Notes: generated by a model from the letters alone, not told the origin. A stretch of 64,000 nt of DNA from UBA2705 sp963977125 (GCA_963977125.1 CAXBNJ010000008.1:1-64000), one strand, 5' to 3'. Positions 8,422-19,776 are shown, numbered from the stretch's first letter. Numbers and translations are program-made.

Positions 8422-11400
8422 CTAGCCTTCCTCTCTATATTCGCTCGCGCGTTTCGGCAGTTTAAGCTGCGCTTGCATATACACCGCATAGACAACCGGA
8501 ATAAGGATCAGCGTTAAAATTAATGTCGAAATCATGCCGCCAACCATGGGCAGCGCGATGCGGCGCATAACGTCAGCGCCAGGGCCATCCGTGAGGAAAA
8601 TTGGGATAAGGCCGAGTATAATTGTACTGACGGTCATTAATTTCGGGCGCAGGCGCTGCAATGCGCCATGGCGAACATTCTCGATTAAGTCTTCGAAAAA
8701 CACTGGCCAATGGTCGCGCATTTCATGGTCAATATAGATCAGCATGACAATGGCGGTTTCTACCGCTATCCCCGCCAGAGCAATAAAGCCCACGGCCACG
8801 GCTACAGATATATTATAATCCGCAAACCACAGCCACCACACACCACCAATTACGCCAAACGGCACAGAGAGCATGATTAACAAAGTACGATCCCAGCGCC
8901 CAAAATGTAAATAGAGCAGGGTAATAATGATCAGCAACGTTGCAGGAATAGCAATTTTTAGACGCGCATTGGCTTCTTGCATTTGTTCAAATTGCCCCGC
9001 GAGGTTCACTGTATAGCCTTGCGGTAAATTAATGGTTTTTAAAACCGCAACTAAATCATCAATATAAGAGCCAATATCACGATCACCGACATCAACAAAC
9101 ACCCAGCCATTGAGCCGTGCATCTTCTGATTTAATCATTGATGGCCCTTCTGTGAAGCCAATCGTCGCCAAATCCGCCAAGGGTATTTGCGCTCCTGTGC
9201 TGCTCGGCACTAGAATATTATCCAGATCATTTATATGCTCACGAAAGGGGCGATCATAGCGCAGCATAACAGGGTATCGCGCCCGCCCTTCAATCACTTC
9301 ATCAAGAGCCATCCCCCCTAAAGCGGTTTGAATAACCAATTGCACGGTTTTTAGCGATATACCGTGGCGCGCAATTTCTCGCCTATTGGGTATGATTTCA
9401 ATATATTTACCGCCAACAACGCGATCAGCAATCGCGCTTCTCGTACCTTTCACATCGCGCGCGAGGGCTTCAACCTCTTTGGCGATTACATCAATCACAC
9501 TCAAATCTGATCCTGCGACTTTAACGCCAACGGCTGTACGAATGCCTGTTGTCAGCATATCCAAGCGGGTTTTAATCGGGTAGCCCCAGCTATTCATCAT
9601 ACCGGGCAAGCTGACGCGCTTATTCATCTCAGCAATCAATTTTTCAGGCGTCATGCCAGAGCGCCACTCCGTGCGTGGTTTTAGCTCCACCCATGTTTCA
9701 ATCATCGCGAGCGGCGCAGGATCAGTTGCGGTGTCTGCGCGCCCTGCTTTACCAAAAGCATGTTCGACTTCAGGAAAGGTCATGATTTGGCGATTAGTGA
9801 TTTGCAATATTTCCCGCGCTTTAGTAATCGACACACCCGGCAAAGTCATTGGCATATACAGCAAGCTGCCTTCATAAAGCGGCGGCATAAATTCATGGCC
9901 GAGCTTTGAGGCGGGAAAAGCCGTGCTTATCAAAGCGAGCAAAGCCAGAACTATCGTCACTTTACGCCATTTTAATGCAGCATTAAGGCAGGGGCGATAG
10001 AGCGCAATAAAGAAGCGGTTAAGTGGGTTGTCTTCCTCCCGCCGTATTTTGCCCTTAATCAACCAGATCATGAGGACGGGTACAACGCTAATCGAAAGCA
10101 GCGCTGCGGCCGCCATTGCATAAGTTTTTGTATAAGCAAGCGGCGTAAACAAGCGCTCTGATTGCCCCGTTAGTGCGAACACGGGTAGAAAAGATACGGT
10201 GATAATCAACAGCGAGAAAAACAGCCCCGGCCCGACTTCTTTGGCCGCATGGATTAAAGCTTCTTCACGCTGCTTTTTACTTGCCGTGAGGGGTAAATTG
10301 CCAAGTTTCCTATGGGCATTTTCAACCATCACAATCGAGGCATCGACCATCGCGCCTATGGCAATCGCAATGCCGCCAAGGGACATGATATTGGCGGTAA
10401 TGCCTTGCGCTGACATAATCATGAATGCCGCTAATATCCCTAAGGGGATCGTAATAATCGACACAAAGGCACTACGTGCATGCAACAAGAATAAAAAGAT
10501 AACAAGCCCCACCATCAGGCTTTCTTCGATCAGCTTATGCTTTAAATAATCAACGGAGCCTTTAATTAAAGTACTGCGGTCATAAACAACTTTGATTTCA
10601 ACGCCGCTTGGCAGGCCTTGTTTTATCGTTTCAAGGCGCGCCTTTATTGATTCAATAACATCCAAAGCATTGGCGCCAGGGCGCATAACAACAATGCCAC
10701 CAACCGCTTCGCCGACACCGTTTAATTCTGTCACGCCGCGCCGCAATGCGGGGCCTTCAACAACCCGTGCAACATCACCAATAGTAATCGGCGTGCCATC
10801 AACGACTTTTAAAACCGCCATCATCAGGTCTTCAGCTTTGCTGACATAGCCAAGCGATCGGATAAGATATTCACTTTCCGCCATTTCCAAGGTTCGACCG
10901 CCCGTTTCTTGGTTCGCGCCACGCACAGCATCTATCACCATTGGCAAGCCAACATCAAAAGCCCGTAATTTATTCGGGTCAACAAGCACTTGATATTCTT
11001 TAACAAAGCCGCCAACACTCGCCACTTCTGAAACGCCGTCTAAAGACGCTAATTCATAGCGGATAAACCAGTCTTGCAGTCCGCGTAATGCCCCTAAATC
11101 ATTCTGGCCTGTGCGGTCAAATACTGCATATTGAAATACCCAGCCGACACCAGTGGCATCGGGGCCTAACTCTGGTTTTGCGCCTTCTGGCAGGGCCGAG
11201 CTGACTTGCGAGAGCGCCTCTAACACGCGGCTACGCGCCCAATACATATCTGTCTTATCTTCAAAGATAATATAAACAAACGATGTGCCAAACATCGAAA
11301 AGCCGCGCACGACTTTAGTATTTGGCAGGCCGAGCATTTGCGTTGATAGCGGGAAGGTCACTTGATCTTCGATCACTTGCGGCGCTTGGCCTTGCCAGTC

Positions 11401-11604
11401 CGTGCGAATAATCACTTGCGTATCCGATAAATCAGGAATCGCATCAAGCGGGATATTACGCATTGATACACTACCCGCCACCAATAACGCCAAAGCGGCC
11501 AGCATCACAAAGAAACGATTAGCCACCGACCAATCAATAATTTTAGCGACAAGGCTTAAACTTGGATCATGCGCAAGCTGCGCCTTTTGATTAATGTTGT
11601 CCAT
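8422..11604 (-). CDS. cusA: CusA/CzcA-type heavy-metal RND efflux pump, probably Cu(I)/Ag(I)
   Basis: Inner-membrane proton-driven pump of the HME-RND class (1060 residues, normal length). It begins with the usual TM1 (NRFFVMLAALALLVAG) and RNIPLDAIPDLSDTQVI. TM4 carries the proton-relay Asp in AIAIGAMVDASIVMVENAHR. The segment LPGMMNSWGYPIKTRLDML corresponds to the CusA cleft region, and its RLDML Met matches a copper-binding Met of E. coli CusA. The start at 11604 has GGAGG five bases upstream and overlaps the cusB stop by 14 bases, so the two are coupled. The upstream ATG at 11673 lies inside cusB. No outer-membrane partner gene is adjacent. Confidence 0.93.
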   Translation of the reverse strand: MDNINQKAQLAHDPSLSLVAKIIDWSVANRFFVMLAALALLVAGSVSMRNIPLDAIPDLSDTQVIIRTDWQGQAPQVIEDQVTFPLSTQMLGLPNTKVVRGFSMFGTSFVYIIFEDKTDMYWARSRVLEALSQVSSALPEGAKPELGPDATGVGWVFQYAVFDRTGQNDLGALRGLQDWFIRYELASLDGVSEVASVGGFVKEYQVLVDPNKLRAFDVGLPMVIDAVRGANQETGGRTLEMAESEYLIRSLGYVSKAEDLMMAVLKVVDGTPITIGDVARVVEGPALRRGVTELNGVGEAVGGIVVMRPGANALDVIESIKARLETIKQGLPSGVEIKVVYDRSTLIKGSVDYLKHKLIEESLMVGLVIFLFLLHARSAFVSIITIPLGILAAFMIMSAQGITANIMSLGGIAIAIGAMVDASIVMVENAHRKLGNLPLTASKKQREEALIHAAKEVGPGLFFSLLIITVSFLPVFALTGQSERLFTPLAYTKTYAMAAAALLSISVVPVLMIWLIKGKIRREEDNPLNRFFIALYRPCLNAALKWRKVTIVLALLALISTAFPASKLGHEFMPPLYEGSLLYMPMTLPGVSITKAREILQITNRQIMTFPEVEHAFGKAGRADTATDPAPLAMIETWVELKPRTEWRSGMTPEKLIAEMNKRVSLPGMMNSWGYPIKTRLDMLTTGIRTAVGVKVAGSDLSVIDVIAKEVEALARDVKGTRSAIADRVVGGKYIEIIPNRREIARHGISLKTVQLVIQTALGGMALDEVIEGRARYPVMLRYDRPFREHINDLDNILVPSSTGAQIPLADLATIGFTEGPSMIKSEDARLNGWVFVDVGDRDIGSYIDDLVAVLKTINLPQGYTVNLAGQFEQMQEANARLKIAIPATLLIIITLLYLHFGRWDRTLLIMLSVPFGVIGGVWWLWFADYNISVAVAVGFIALAGIAVETAIVMLIYIDHEMRDHWPVFFEDLIENVRHGALQRLRPKLMTVSTIILGLIPIFLTDGPGADVMRRIALPMVGGMISTLILTLILIPVVYAVYMQAQLKLPKRASEYREEG

Positions 11605-12808
11605 CTGCGCCTCCTTGGATTTCTGGCGCTGCATTATTATCCGCCGCAGGCATTGGAGCGCTTCCATGATCATGCCCCATCGCCGCCATGCCGCCTTTTA
11701 AGTTACTTTCAGCATCGAGCATAAATTGTCCTGAATGCACAATTTTCTGCCCCGCACTTAAACCACTAACTATCTCACTAAAGCCATTTGCAGTAATGCC
11801 GATTTCTACCATAACAGGGCGGAACGACCCTTCACCAAGATCTTCAATAACATATGCGCCCATAGCGCCATAAAGCACGGCTTCGGCAGGTACAGAAAGG
11901 CGTTGCTGCGCATCTGCAGCAAAAACCGCATCAACATAGCTGCCCGTTTTTAAATGCCCCTCAGGATTATCAAGAGCAAGACGCACTATCACAGTGCGGC
12001 TTGTCGGATCAGCATTAGGGTGAATAAACTCAATAGCACTGGCAAAGCGCTCCCCCGTTTCGGGCAGGATAATTTCAGCAGGCGTATTTAGTGATAAGAA
12101 CTCCGCATCACGCAGCGCTACATCAACATTCACCCATATTTTTGAAAAATTTTGCAGCTTCATAATGCTACCGCCTGCAACAACATGCGCGCCTTTGCGA
12201 ACATTAAGCGCCGTCACTGTGCCATCCACCGCCGCATAAAATGGCGTTGATTCCAAAAATGCGTTTTTTGATTTTAATGCTGCAATGGCGCGTTTATCCA
12301 TGCCATAAAGGCGTAAACGCTGTTCAGCGTCACCAATGCGGCGCCCTGCCAAAAAATCGGATTGCGCTTCCATAAGCTCAGGACTGTAATAACTATAGAG
12401 CAGGTCACCTTTTTTCACGCGATCGCCCACAGCGCTAACGGGTAAGTCAACAATCCAACCTTGCGCGCGCGCATCAATGGCTTGTTCAAGGCGCGTATTG
12501 GCGGCTAAACGCCCAAAAGATCGAATATGGCGACCAAATATATGATGATCAACAATCGCTGTTTTCACGCCAAGGGCTTGAATATAGGACGGGTCAATTG
12601 CGAAACTTCCATCTGCTTGTAATTCAGATTCAGACGGTGGCGCCATATCATCAAATTGCGGCACAAGCGTCATGCCACATATAGGGCAAGCACTGCCTTC
12701 TGGCCCGCTTATATGCGGATGCATCGGGCAAATATTTAAAGGCTCAGCTGCGAATGCAGGCGGCATAGAGATACATAAAAATAGAAATAGTAAAATGAAA
12801 ACACGCAT
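11591..12808 (-). CDS. cusB: CusB-type periplasmic adaptor with N-terminal metal-binding domain
   Basis: Membrane-fusion (adaptor) subunit of the efflux pump, 405 residues. A signal peptide (about 1-20, ending AFAA) precedes a small heavy-metal-binding domain CPMHPHISGPEGSACPICGM, with two Cys-containing ligand pairs. The usual HlyD/CusB barrel and hairpin follow: GWIVDLPVSAVGDRVKKGD marks the lipoyl half and VRKGAHVVAGGSIMKL the second. The C-terminal tail is Met/His-rich (MAAMGHDHG). AAGGAT precedes the ATG. It collects Cu(I)/Ag(I) in the periplasm and hands it to CusA; the metal is inferred from the Met/Cys/His motifs. Confidence 0.92.
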   Translation of the reverse strand: MRVFILLFLFLCISMPPAFAAEPLNICPMHPHISGPEGSACPICGMTLVPQFDDMAPPSESELQADGSFAIDPSYIQALGVKTAIVDHHIFGRHIRSFGRLAANTRLEQAIDARAQGWIVDLPVSAVGDRVKKGDLLYSYYSPELMEAQSDFLAGRRIGDAEQRLRLYGMDKRAIAALKSKNAFLESTPFYAAVDGTVTALNVRKGAHVVAGGSIMKLQNFSKIWVNVDVALRDAEFLSLNTPAEIILPETGERFASAIEFIHPNADPTSRTVIVRLALDNPEGHLKTGSYVDAVFAADAQQRLSVPAEAVLYGAMGAYVIEDLGEGSFRPVMVEIGITANGFSEIVSGLSAGQKIVHSGQFMLDAESNLKGGMAAMGHDHGSAPMPAADNNAAPEIQGGADGQH

Positions 12809-12856
12809 AATAAATCCTTCGTCTTTTAGGAAAAAACCAATAAGAAGAAGGACGGA

Positions 12857-13264
12857 CTAGATACGTAATCTTTGTGTTGTCAGGATAATAGCGGAAGAGC
12901 GCTTATAAGCCTCACCCCATTCATGAGGCGGGCCGCGGATAAAGCGTGATTTTTGCAATAACGCCGCTTGATGATCAAATAAATCAATAAAGCCGTAATC
13001 AACAGAATCAAGCGCGGCAAATGGTTGAATATCGCTCGCAACATCATTTAAAAACAAATCAATGCCCATACAATCAAGCGCGAGCATCGGCCCGCCACTT
13101 TTATCGCTCGTCTTGTTGTGGCACGGCATGTCAGCGGGCATATCCGCCGCGCTCATAGTGGTTTGAACCTGTTGCATTGGACAATAAGTCATCGCACACG
13201 CCAAAGACGGCGTGAGCATAACCAACATTAAAAATCCAAATAAAAACTGTCTCATAAACATCAT
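12857..13264 (-). CDS. Small exported Met/Cys/His-rich protein of the cus operon
   Basis: A 135-residue protein with a clear signal peptide (LFGFLMLVMLTPSLACA). The mature part carries potential soft-metal ligands: TYCPMQQ, ADMPADMPCHN, ALDCMG. It ends with RGPPHEW and TTQRLRI, a tail I associate with small proteins encoded beside cus-type efflux genes. It lies 48 bases upstream of cusB on the same strand, so it is likely the first gene of the operon and may be a periplasmic Cu/Ag chaperone. Function is not established. Several in-frame ATGs cluster at the start (13264, 13261, 13255), none with a clear ribosome binding site. Confidence 0.65.
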   Translation of the reverse strand: MMFMRQFLFGFLMLVMLTPSLACAMTYCPMQQVQTTMSAADMPADMPCHNKTSDKSGGPMLALDCMGIDLFLNDVASDIQPFAALDSVDYGFIDLFDHQAALLQKSRFIRGPPHEWGEAYKRSSAIILTTQRLRI

Positions 13265-13373
13265 GATACACTATTCGGTTAAAAAATGGATAAAGTTTCT
13301 AGATAAGGCGCTAAAATATTTTTTTTGAAGACGCAAACACCAGACATAAACGAGCGCTGACGAGCACTTCAAA

Positions 13374-13402
13374 TTGTAATAAGAAACAATATCCGCTATA
13401 AT
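13374..13402 (+). promoter_or_regulatory. Sigma-70-like promoter, possibly leaderless
   Basis: TTGTAA at 13374-13379, a 17-base spacer and a perfect TATAAT at 13397-13402. The next gene's ATG is at 13409, about where transcription would begin, and no ribosome binding site is present, so the mRNA may be leaderless. Confidence 0.6.
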
Positions 13403-13408
13403 TAATGC

Positions 13409-13759
13409 ATGGAAACACAAGGTGATAAAGATAGCGGTAAATCGATTTTTCTGTCATTGGCAGTGTTATTTGCTTTAATCGTCACCTTTTCATATGTAGC
13501 GATATATCCTGACATATCGACTGATGGGAAATATTCAGAATATGCCATTTTATTCCCGCCAAATACGAAGAACACAGAAGCACTCAACCATATTACTCGC
13601 GCAGGGGGAAAACCTGTACGCGGCACTAAATTTGAATTTCTTATGATTGCAGTATCAAAAAACCCTGAATTTAAAAAACAGCTAAAGAAACAAGGTGCTT
13701 TATTTTTGTTTAATCCTATAATACTGGGAGGCTGCTACATAGAAAAAAAGGCCGCTTAA
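13409..13759 (+). CDS. Small single-pass membrane protein, unknown
   Basis: A 116-residue protein with one hydrophobic segment near residues 12-32 (IFLSLAVLFALIVTFSYVAIYP) after a short charged N-terminus, then a soluble domain. Its sequence FPPNTKNTEALNHITRAGG suggests a small alpha/beta domain facing the periplasm. A hydrophobic patch lies near residues 96-106. No family is recognised. It lies 21 bases before the chemoreceptor gene on the same strand and probably shares its transcript, so a link to that receptor is possible. See the upstream promoter for the suspected leaderless start. Confidence 0.6.
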   Translation: METQGDKDSGKSIFLSLAVLFALIVTFSYVAIYPDISTDGKYSEYAILFPPNTKNTEALNHITRAGGKPVRGTKFEFLMIAVSKNPEFKKQLKKQGALFLFNPIILGGCYIEKKAA

Positions 13760-13780
13760 GAAATATAAGGATTACAAATT

Positions 13781-15268
13781 ATGCGCGATCAAACGAAGAG
13801 CCCTGTACAAATATACCAAAAATATATGTCTTATTACGTCGTGGCACATATTCCAATTTACGTCGTGACCTCATTGCTTTTTAACCATTCAGCATATGCA
13901 AGCGCTTTCCTACAAATCATCTTGGCCTCTATCGCCTGTTGCGGGGTATTTTTATACAAGAAAAGCCGCGCTTTAAGCCTTGATCTGACCGCAATTGCCA
14001 TAGCGCTAACCCCAGCTGTATTGGTCTACACCCTACAGGGGGAAGCATGGCAGCTTGATGCACATATGTATTTCTTTGCCTCGCTGGCTATGGTGATTGG
14101 CTTTAAATCTATTCGTGCGGCGCTTATGGCTGCGCTGGCTATTGCCTTACATCATTTGAGTTTAAACTTCCTTCTTCCTTATGCGGTTTTCCCTGACGGA
14201 GCAGATTTTGCGCGTGTGATCTTCCATGCGGTGATTGTGATTGTTGAAACAGCGATTATTCTGATCACGATTCGCGGGCTTTTACAAAATGATAAAACGA
14301 TCATGGCTGAAAATGAAGTCACCAAACAAGCATTGGAAGAGGCCAATCAAGCCAAACGCATGCAAGAGCAAGCTGAAAAAAATGCTGAGCAAGAGCGCAA
14401 GAATATGATGAATGATATTGCTATAGACTTTGATGCCAAAGTTGGCGATCTGATCACATCTCTTGGTATTGCCTCAACTGAACTTCGGGACACTGCCGAA
14501 GTTATGCGCGGTATGGCAGATAAAACCTCTACAGATAGCGAAAGCGTGGCGCATTCATCAGAAGAAGCGACACAAAATGTGAATACCGTGGCCTCTGCTA
14601 TGGAGGAAATGTCGGCGAGCTCGTGTGAGATATCATCACAAATGGCCTCGGTTAAAAATCAATCCGCAGACACAGCGCAAAATGCACGCAATGCCAACGA
14701 AACCGTCTCTGACCTTAAAGAACAGGCGGATAATATTGGCGAAGTCGTCGGATCAATACGCGATATTGCAGAACAAACAAATCTCTTGGCCCTAAACGCA
14801 ACCATTGAAGCGGCAAGAGCAGGCGATGCCGGCAAAGGTTTTGCTGTTGTTGCTGACGAGGTCAAAAAACTGGCCAGTGAAACCGCAAAGAAAACGGAAG
14901 AAATTGGTGAACGTGTCTCTAAGATTCAGGGCGTCACTCAAGATTCTGTACAAGCGATGGAAAGAATTATTGGTAATGTCTCAGAAATTGAAGACTCTGT
15001 ATCCAGTGTCTCTGCCGCCGTCGAGGAGCAAAACGCAACCACTAATGAAATTGTACGAAGCATCTCTGAGGCGTCTAAAAGTGTGCAGCGTGTCTCGGGC
15101 GTAATTCAAGACGTACGAAAAGGTGCAGAGAACTCCGGTAAATCAGCCGATAATGTTCTAACCTCAGCCGTTGGCGTCGCGCAATTCACTGAAAACTTAA
15201 AAAAATCTATAGATGAGTTTTTATCTCAAATTAAAACTAGCGAGAGCAAGAATCATACAGCAGACTGA
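13781..15268 (+). CDS. Methyl-accepting chemotaxis protein with multi-span N-terminus
   Basis: A 495-residue chemoreceptor. Instead of two helices around a periplasmic sensor, it starts with about six membrane segments in residues 15-175, including WQLDAHMYFFASLAMVIG. A coiled coil leads into the signalling domain. The conserved hairpin tip that contacts CheA/CheW is present near residue 330 (DIAEQTNLLALNATIEAARA, then GFAVVADEVKKLA). No HAMP domain is evident. It should sense something in or near the membrane and steer motility. AAGGAT precedes the ATG. The ligand is unknown. Confidence 0.92.
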   Translation: MRDQTKSPVQIYQKYMSYYVVAHIPIYVVTSLLFNHSAYASAFLQIILASIACCGVFLYKKSRALSLDLTAIAIALTPAVLVYTLQGEAWQLDAHMYFFASLAMVIGFKSIRAALMAALAIALHHLSLNFLLPYAVFPDGADFARVIFHAVIVIVETAIILITIRGLLQNDKTIMAENEVTKQALEEANQAKRMQEQAEKNAEQERKNMMNDIAIDFDAKVGDLITSLGIASTELRDTAEVMRGMADKTSTDSESVAHSSEEATQNVNTVASAMEEMSASSCEISSQMASVKNQSADTAQNARNANETVSDLKEQADNIGEVVGSIRDIAEQTNLLALNATIEAARAGDAGKGFAVVADEVKKLASETAKKTEEIGERVSKIQGVTQDSVQAMERIIGNVSEIEDSVSSVSAAVEEQNATTNEIVRSISEASKSVQRVSGVIQDVRKGAENSGKSADNVLTSAVGVAQFTENLKKSIDEFLSQIKTSESKNHTAD

Positions 15269-15384
15269 CATGGATATGCCATGAGCATGATTGATAGTCA
15301 GCCAGCTTGTCAGCCCCTATAAATTGAGCTATTATACGCTGCACAACTGCGCCGATCATTATTATTTTATAGAAGGATAATACC

Positions 15385-16635
15385 ATGAGCATAGAGCCGA
15401 TGATTCCTGTCCTAAACACCCCCATAACACAAGCTGATTTTTATAAGCTCTTTACGGATTTCAAGGCGCAGTTTGATGCGATGGAACCTGAAGTATCACA
15501 AACCGTCTCAGACCCTGACATGGGGATTGAAGGCTATGTTGTTGTCTGGAATACCGGCATTAGTAAAGGCGGAAAATTAGAAGGCTGCGCCAAAGGCGGC
15601 ACGCGCATTATTCATGATTTAGAACTTGGCGATGTGCGCCGTTTGGCGCGCAGCATGGCGTTAAAAAATGCGGCGGCGGGCCTACCGCTCGGCGGCGCTA
15701 AAGCAGGTTTGAAATTCGACCCTAAAACCCCTGATTTTGAAAAAACTTATCGACGTTTCGTGACCTTATGTAAGCCACATCTTTATGAATTTGGCGGCAA
15801 ATATGGCGGCTTTGGTTTTGATATTGGTGCGGACCCTATGCACGCCTTATGGGCGTGTGATGAACTGGGCTCAACAAAATCATTTACGGGCAAACCCCTT
15901 CATATGGGCGGCACGGATTATGACCGTGAAGGTCATGCAGGATTGGGCGTGGCTACCGCTGCAAAAGCGGCGATTAAAACCAAAGGCCAGGCACCAAAAG
16001 ACGTCATATTCGGCGTACAAGGCTTAGGCGCAATGGGCGCGGCTGTGTTTCGTTATTTTTCCGCATATGGCGGCCATTTACGCGCTTTATCTGATCCGCT
16101 TTATGGCGGCACATGGCGCTTTGAACAAGATCCATCAGCCGAGCTGCGCGAAGCGATCATTAAACGCGATGCGGAGCGCGTAAACAGCTTATTATTAATT
16201 GAGGCCGAGCATATCAGCGCGGATAGTCATGATGTTTTATATCAAGAACTCGATGTGCTTTTCCCTTGCGCCATGCAAGATACAATTACCATGGATAATG
16301 TTCAGCGCATCAAAGCGCCCCTAATCTGTGAGGGCGCCAATAACCCAACATCTACGGAGGCTTATACAAGCTTGTTTGAACGCGGCGTAATGGTCGTGCC
16401 TGATTTTATCGCCAATGTCGGCGGTATAATCGCCGCTTATGTTGAAATGACCTCCGATGTAACGCCCGAAGAAAACGTCAAAACCCGCGCTAAAGTCCAA
16501 GAAGCCAAAGATATGACCATCCGTAAAATCAGCGCGAATGTAGAAGAGCTTTTTGCTATGGTCACGGCCTTTGCCGCTGAGCCATCCCATGTTGGACAAT
16601 ATATGGCTTATCGTAATATTTTGGCGGCTTCATAA
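15385..16635 (+). CDS. Glu/Leu/Phe/Val dehydrogenase family enzyme
   Basis: A 416-residue cytoplasmic oxidoreductase interconverting an amino acid and its 2-oxo acid with NAD(P). The substrate domain shows KGGTRIIHDL and GLPLGGAKAGL, the latter holding the catalytic Lys. The Rossmann domain starts at FGVQGLGAMGAAVFRY, and PLICEGANNPTS is the usual C-terminal motif. GAAGGAT precedes the ATG. Glutamate dehydrogenase is most likely, but leucine-type activity cannot be excluded from these motifs. It stands alone, ended by a strong hairpin. Confidence 0.85.
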   Translation: MSIEPMIPVLNTPITQADFYKLFTDFKAQFDAMEPEVSQTVSDPDMGIEGYVVVWNTGISKGGKLEGCAKGGTRIIHDLELGDVRRLARSMALKNAAAGLPLGGAKAGLKFDPKTPDFEKTYRRFVTLCKPHLYEFGGKYGGFGFDIGADPMHALWACDELGSTKSFTGKPLHMGGTDYDREGHAGLGVATAAKAAIKTKGQAPKDVIFGVQGLGAMGAAVFRYFSAYGGHLRALSDPLYGGTWRFEQDPSAELREAIIKRDAERVNSLLLIEAEHISADSHDVLYQELDVLFPCAMQDTITMDNVQRIKAPLICEGANNPTSTEAYTSLFERGVMVVPDFIANVGGIIAAYVEMTSDVTPEENVKTRAKVQEAKDMTIRKISANVEELFAMVTAFAAEPSHVGQYMAYRNILAAS

Positions 16636-16680
16636 ATAAAAACAAGGCCAAGCAATTTAGAATGCTTGGCCTTGTTTTTA
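16636..16680. terminator. Bidirectional terminator
   Basis: A perfect 14-bp stem (16641-16654 and 16663-16676, core AAGGCCAAGCA) with an eight-base loop and T runs on both strands. It separates the convergent dehydrogenase gene and the gene ending at 16730. Confidence 0.9.
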
Positions 16681-16729
16681 AATTTGTTCTTAAATTAGAG
16701 AATAAAATCTATTTATTCAGATCGAATAT

Positions 16730-17977
16730 TTACATTGAGCAGCCACGTATTGTGTAGCCCATATTATCTGCATTTTGACGTATATCACAAGCCGCAGGAT
16801 CTAAGCCCGCTTCCCTCATCGCGATTTTTTGCTCTGCTAAATTTGCAGCTTCTTCAGCGATATTAATAAACTTATAGCCATCCGCCATTACTTCCATACG
16901 ATAATCATTTATATCTGTGCCCTCTGGCATGGCGAGGATAAATTGTTCTTTGGCTTGATCAAAATGGATTTGCTCCAAAATTGATTCACCATGTAGCCAT
17001 GAACGGTCAAGCTCTTCGACTGTTTTCAAAGCCGCTTCTTGGTCAATCGCGATGAATTCATTCATGCCTGTATATTGGAAGTAGGCTATATCAACACGTG
17101 CTTTCGCATCACCTGTTTCAGCAGCATCTTGCAATAATTCAGCGCCCCAGCTTTCACCGCTTACGTGACCGGCAAGCTCGCCGAGTTCATCAAAACCATA
17201 TTGGCCGTTAATCAGGCCAAGCCCGACATCTCTGATCGCCCATGTTTGACCATTTAACGCGGCATCAATCATATTGCGCGCTTGGGCTGATAAATTTTCA
17301 TTTTCCGCAAGCATAGCCAATTTCTCATAAGCATCTTCTGGAATAACCAGTTCAGGCTCTGGGATAGGTTCAGGTTCAGGGGTTGGCTCTGGTGTCGGTT
17401 CTGGCGCTGTTTCAACAATAGGCGCGCTATCGCAGGGCACATCATCCACACAAGGGGCGTTGTTGATCGTGTCACCAATGGTGGTAATTGCTTCTTGGCC
17501 TACACCAAAATAATTAAGCGCCATTTCTGCGCCGCCGAAACCCACTAAAGCTGAAACGGAATTTAAGCCGAGCTTCACTGTATATTTTTTCCAATTGTCT
17601 TTAAAGAAATCAAGCTTACTCTCATAAAGTCCGTCTTCTTTATAGTCCTTAATAAAGCCATGTGTCGTTAAGCCAACGCCTGCAACGGCCGTAAAGATTG
17701 GGCCTAATATCGATGCGCCCACAGCCATAGCTGCGATTTTAGCGCTAACGCCCGCGGCGACACCAAGTGCCGCTGGGGTAAAGGCTTTTTTCAATGTGCC
17801 TTTATTCGGCAAACGCTTAGATACGCGTCCCCAAATAGATTTTAATGAAAAGCGCGGAGGCTTGGCTGTTTCGCCAGATGGCTCATTAACGGCTTCATTA
17901 ACTGGTTCGTTGCTTGGCTCATTAACCGGATCGCCCGCAGGTTTACGCGGAAGCTTACCCATATATTTCTTTTTCAT
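16730..17977 (-). CDS. Hypothetical membrane-associated protein with Pro/Glu linkers
   Basis: A 415-residue protein with no recognised family. It has four visible parts. The acidic N-terminus repeats NEP units (PVNEPSNEPVNEAVNEP, residues 18-34). A hydrophobic Ala/Gly-rich block (about 70-105, AALGVAAGVSAKIAAMAVGASI) and a second near 135-155 could be membrane segments. A PEP linker (EPTPEPTPEPEPIPEPE) follows near residue 195. A helical C-terminal domain (about 215-415) contains short ALNGQTWAIRDVGLGL-type repeats that vaguely recall Sel1/TPR solenoids, and ends with two Cys in CDIRQ and GCSM. It is divergent from the exported Asn-rich gene across a 248-base spacer; shared function is possible but unproven. 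Confidence 0.65.
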   Translation of the reverse strand: MKKKYMGKLPRKPAGDPVNEPSNEPVNEAVNEPSGETAKPPRFSLKSIWGRVSKRLPNKGTLKKAFTPAALGVAAGVSAKIAAMAVGASILGPIFTAVAGVGLTTHGFIKDYKEDGLYESKLDFFKDNWKKYTVKLGLNSVSALVGFGGAEMALNYFGVGQEAITTIGDTINNAPCVDDVPCDSAPIVETAPEPTPEPTPEPEPIPEPELVIPEDAYEKLAMLAENENLSAQARNMIDAALNGQTWAIRDVGLGLINGQYGFDELGELAGHVSGESWGAELLQDAAETGDAKARVDIAYFQYTGMNEFIAIDQEAALKTVEELDRSWLHGESILEQIHFDQAKEQFILAMPEGTDINDYRMEVMADGYKFINIAEEAANLAEQKIAMREAGLDPAACDIRQNADNMGYTIRGCSM

Positions 17978-18098
17978 AGCTATCTCAGCAATCTCATCAA
18001 ATGTTCATGTAAATGTGAACGCCTTTATTACATAATAAAATGTAAATTGCAAGAAAACTAATTAAATCGTTATATATTAGCAAGTTACATTATTTTTC

Positions 18099-18128
18099 TT
18101 GACATAACAGGTGGAGACATGGGATAAA
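18099..18128 (+). promoter_or_regulatory. Possible promoter of the Asn-rich protein gene
   Basis: TTGACA at 18099-18104 within TTGACATAACA, then GATAAA at 18123-18128 after an 18-base spacer. The -35 is perfect and the -10 weak. The same extended -35 occurs at 22412 and, on the minus strand, at 31316. This leaves a leader of roughly 90 bases before the ATG at 18226. Confidence 0.4.
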
Positions 18129-18225
18129 GCCGCCAACTTTGGAAAGCGCGTGTTGTTGCGGCCTATATATTAGCCAACACCGCAATAAATATACACGCTA
18201 CTTAAAAATACGAAAGAACAGATAC

Positions 18226-19755
<1,530 letters not shown>

Positions 19756-19776
19756 GGCACTGTAATATAGATATCT

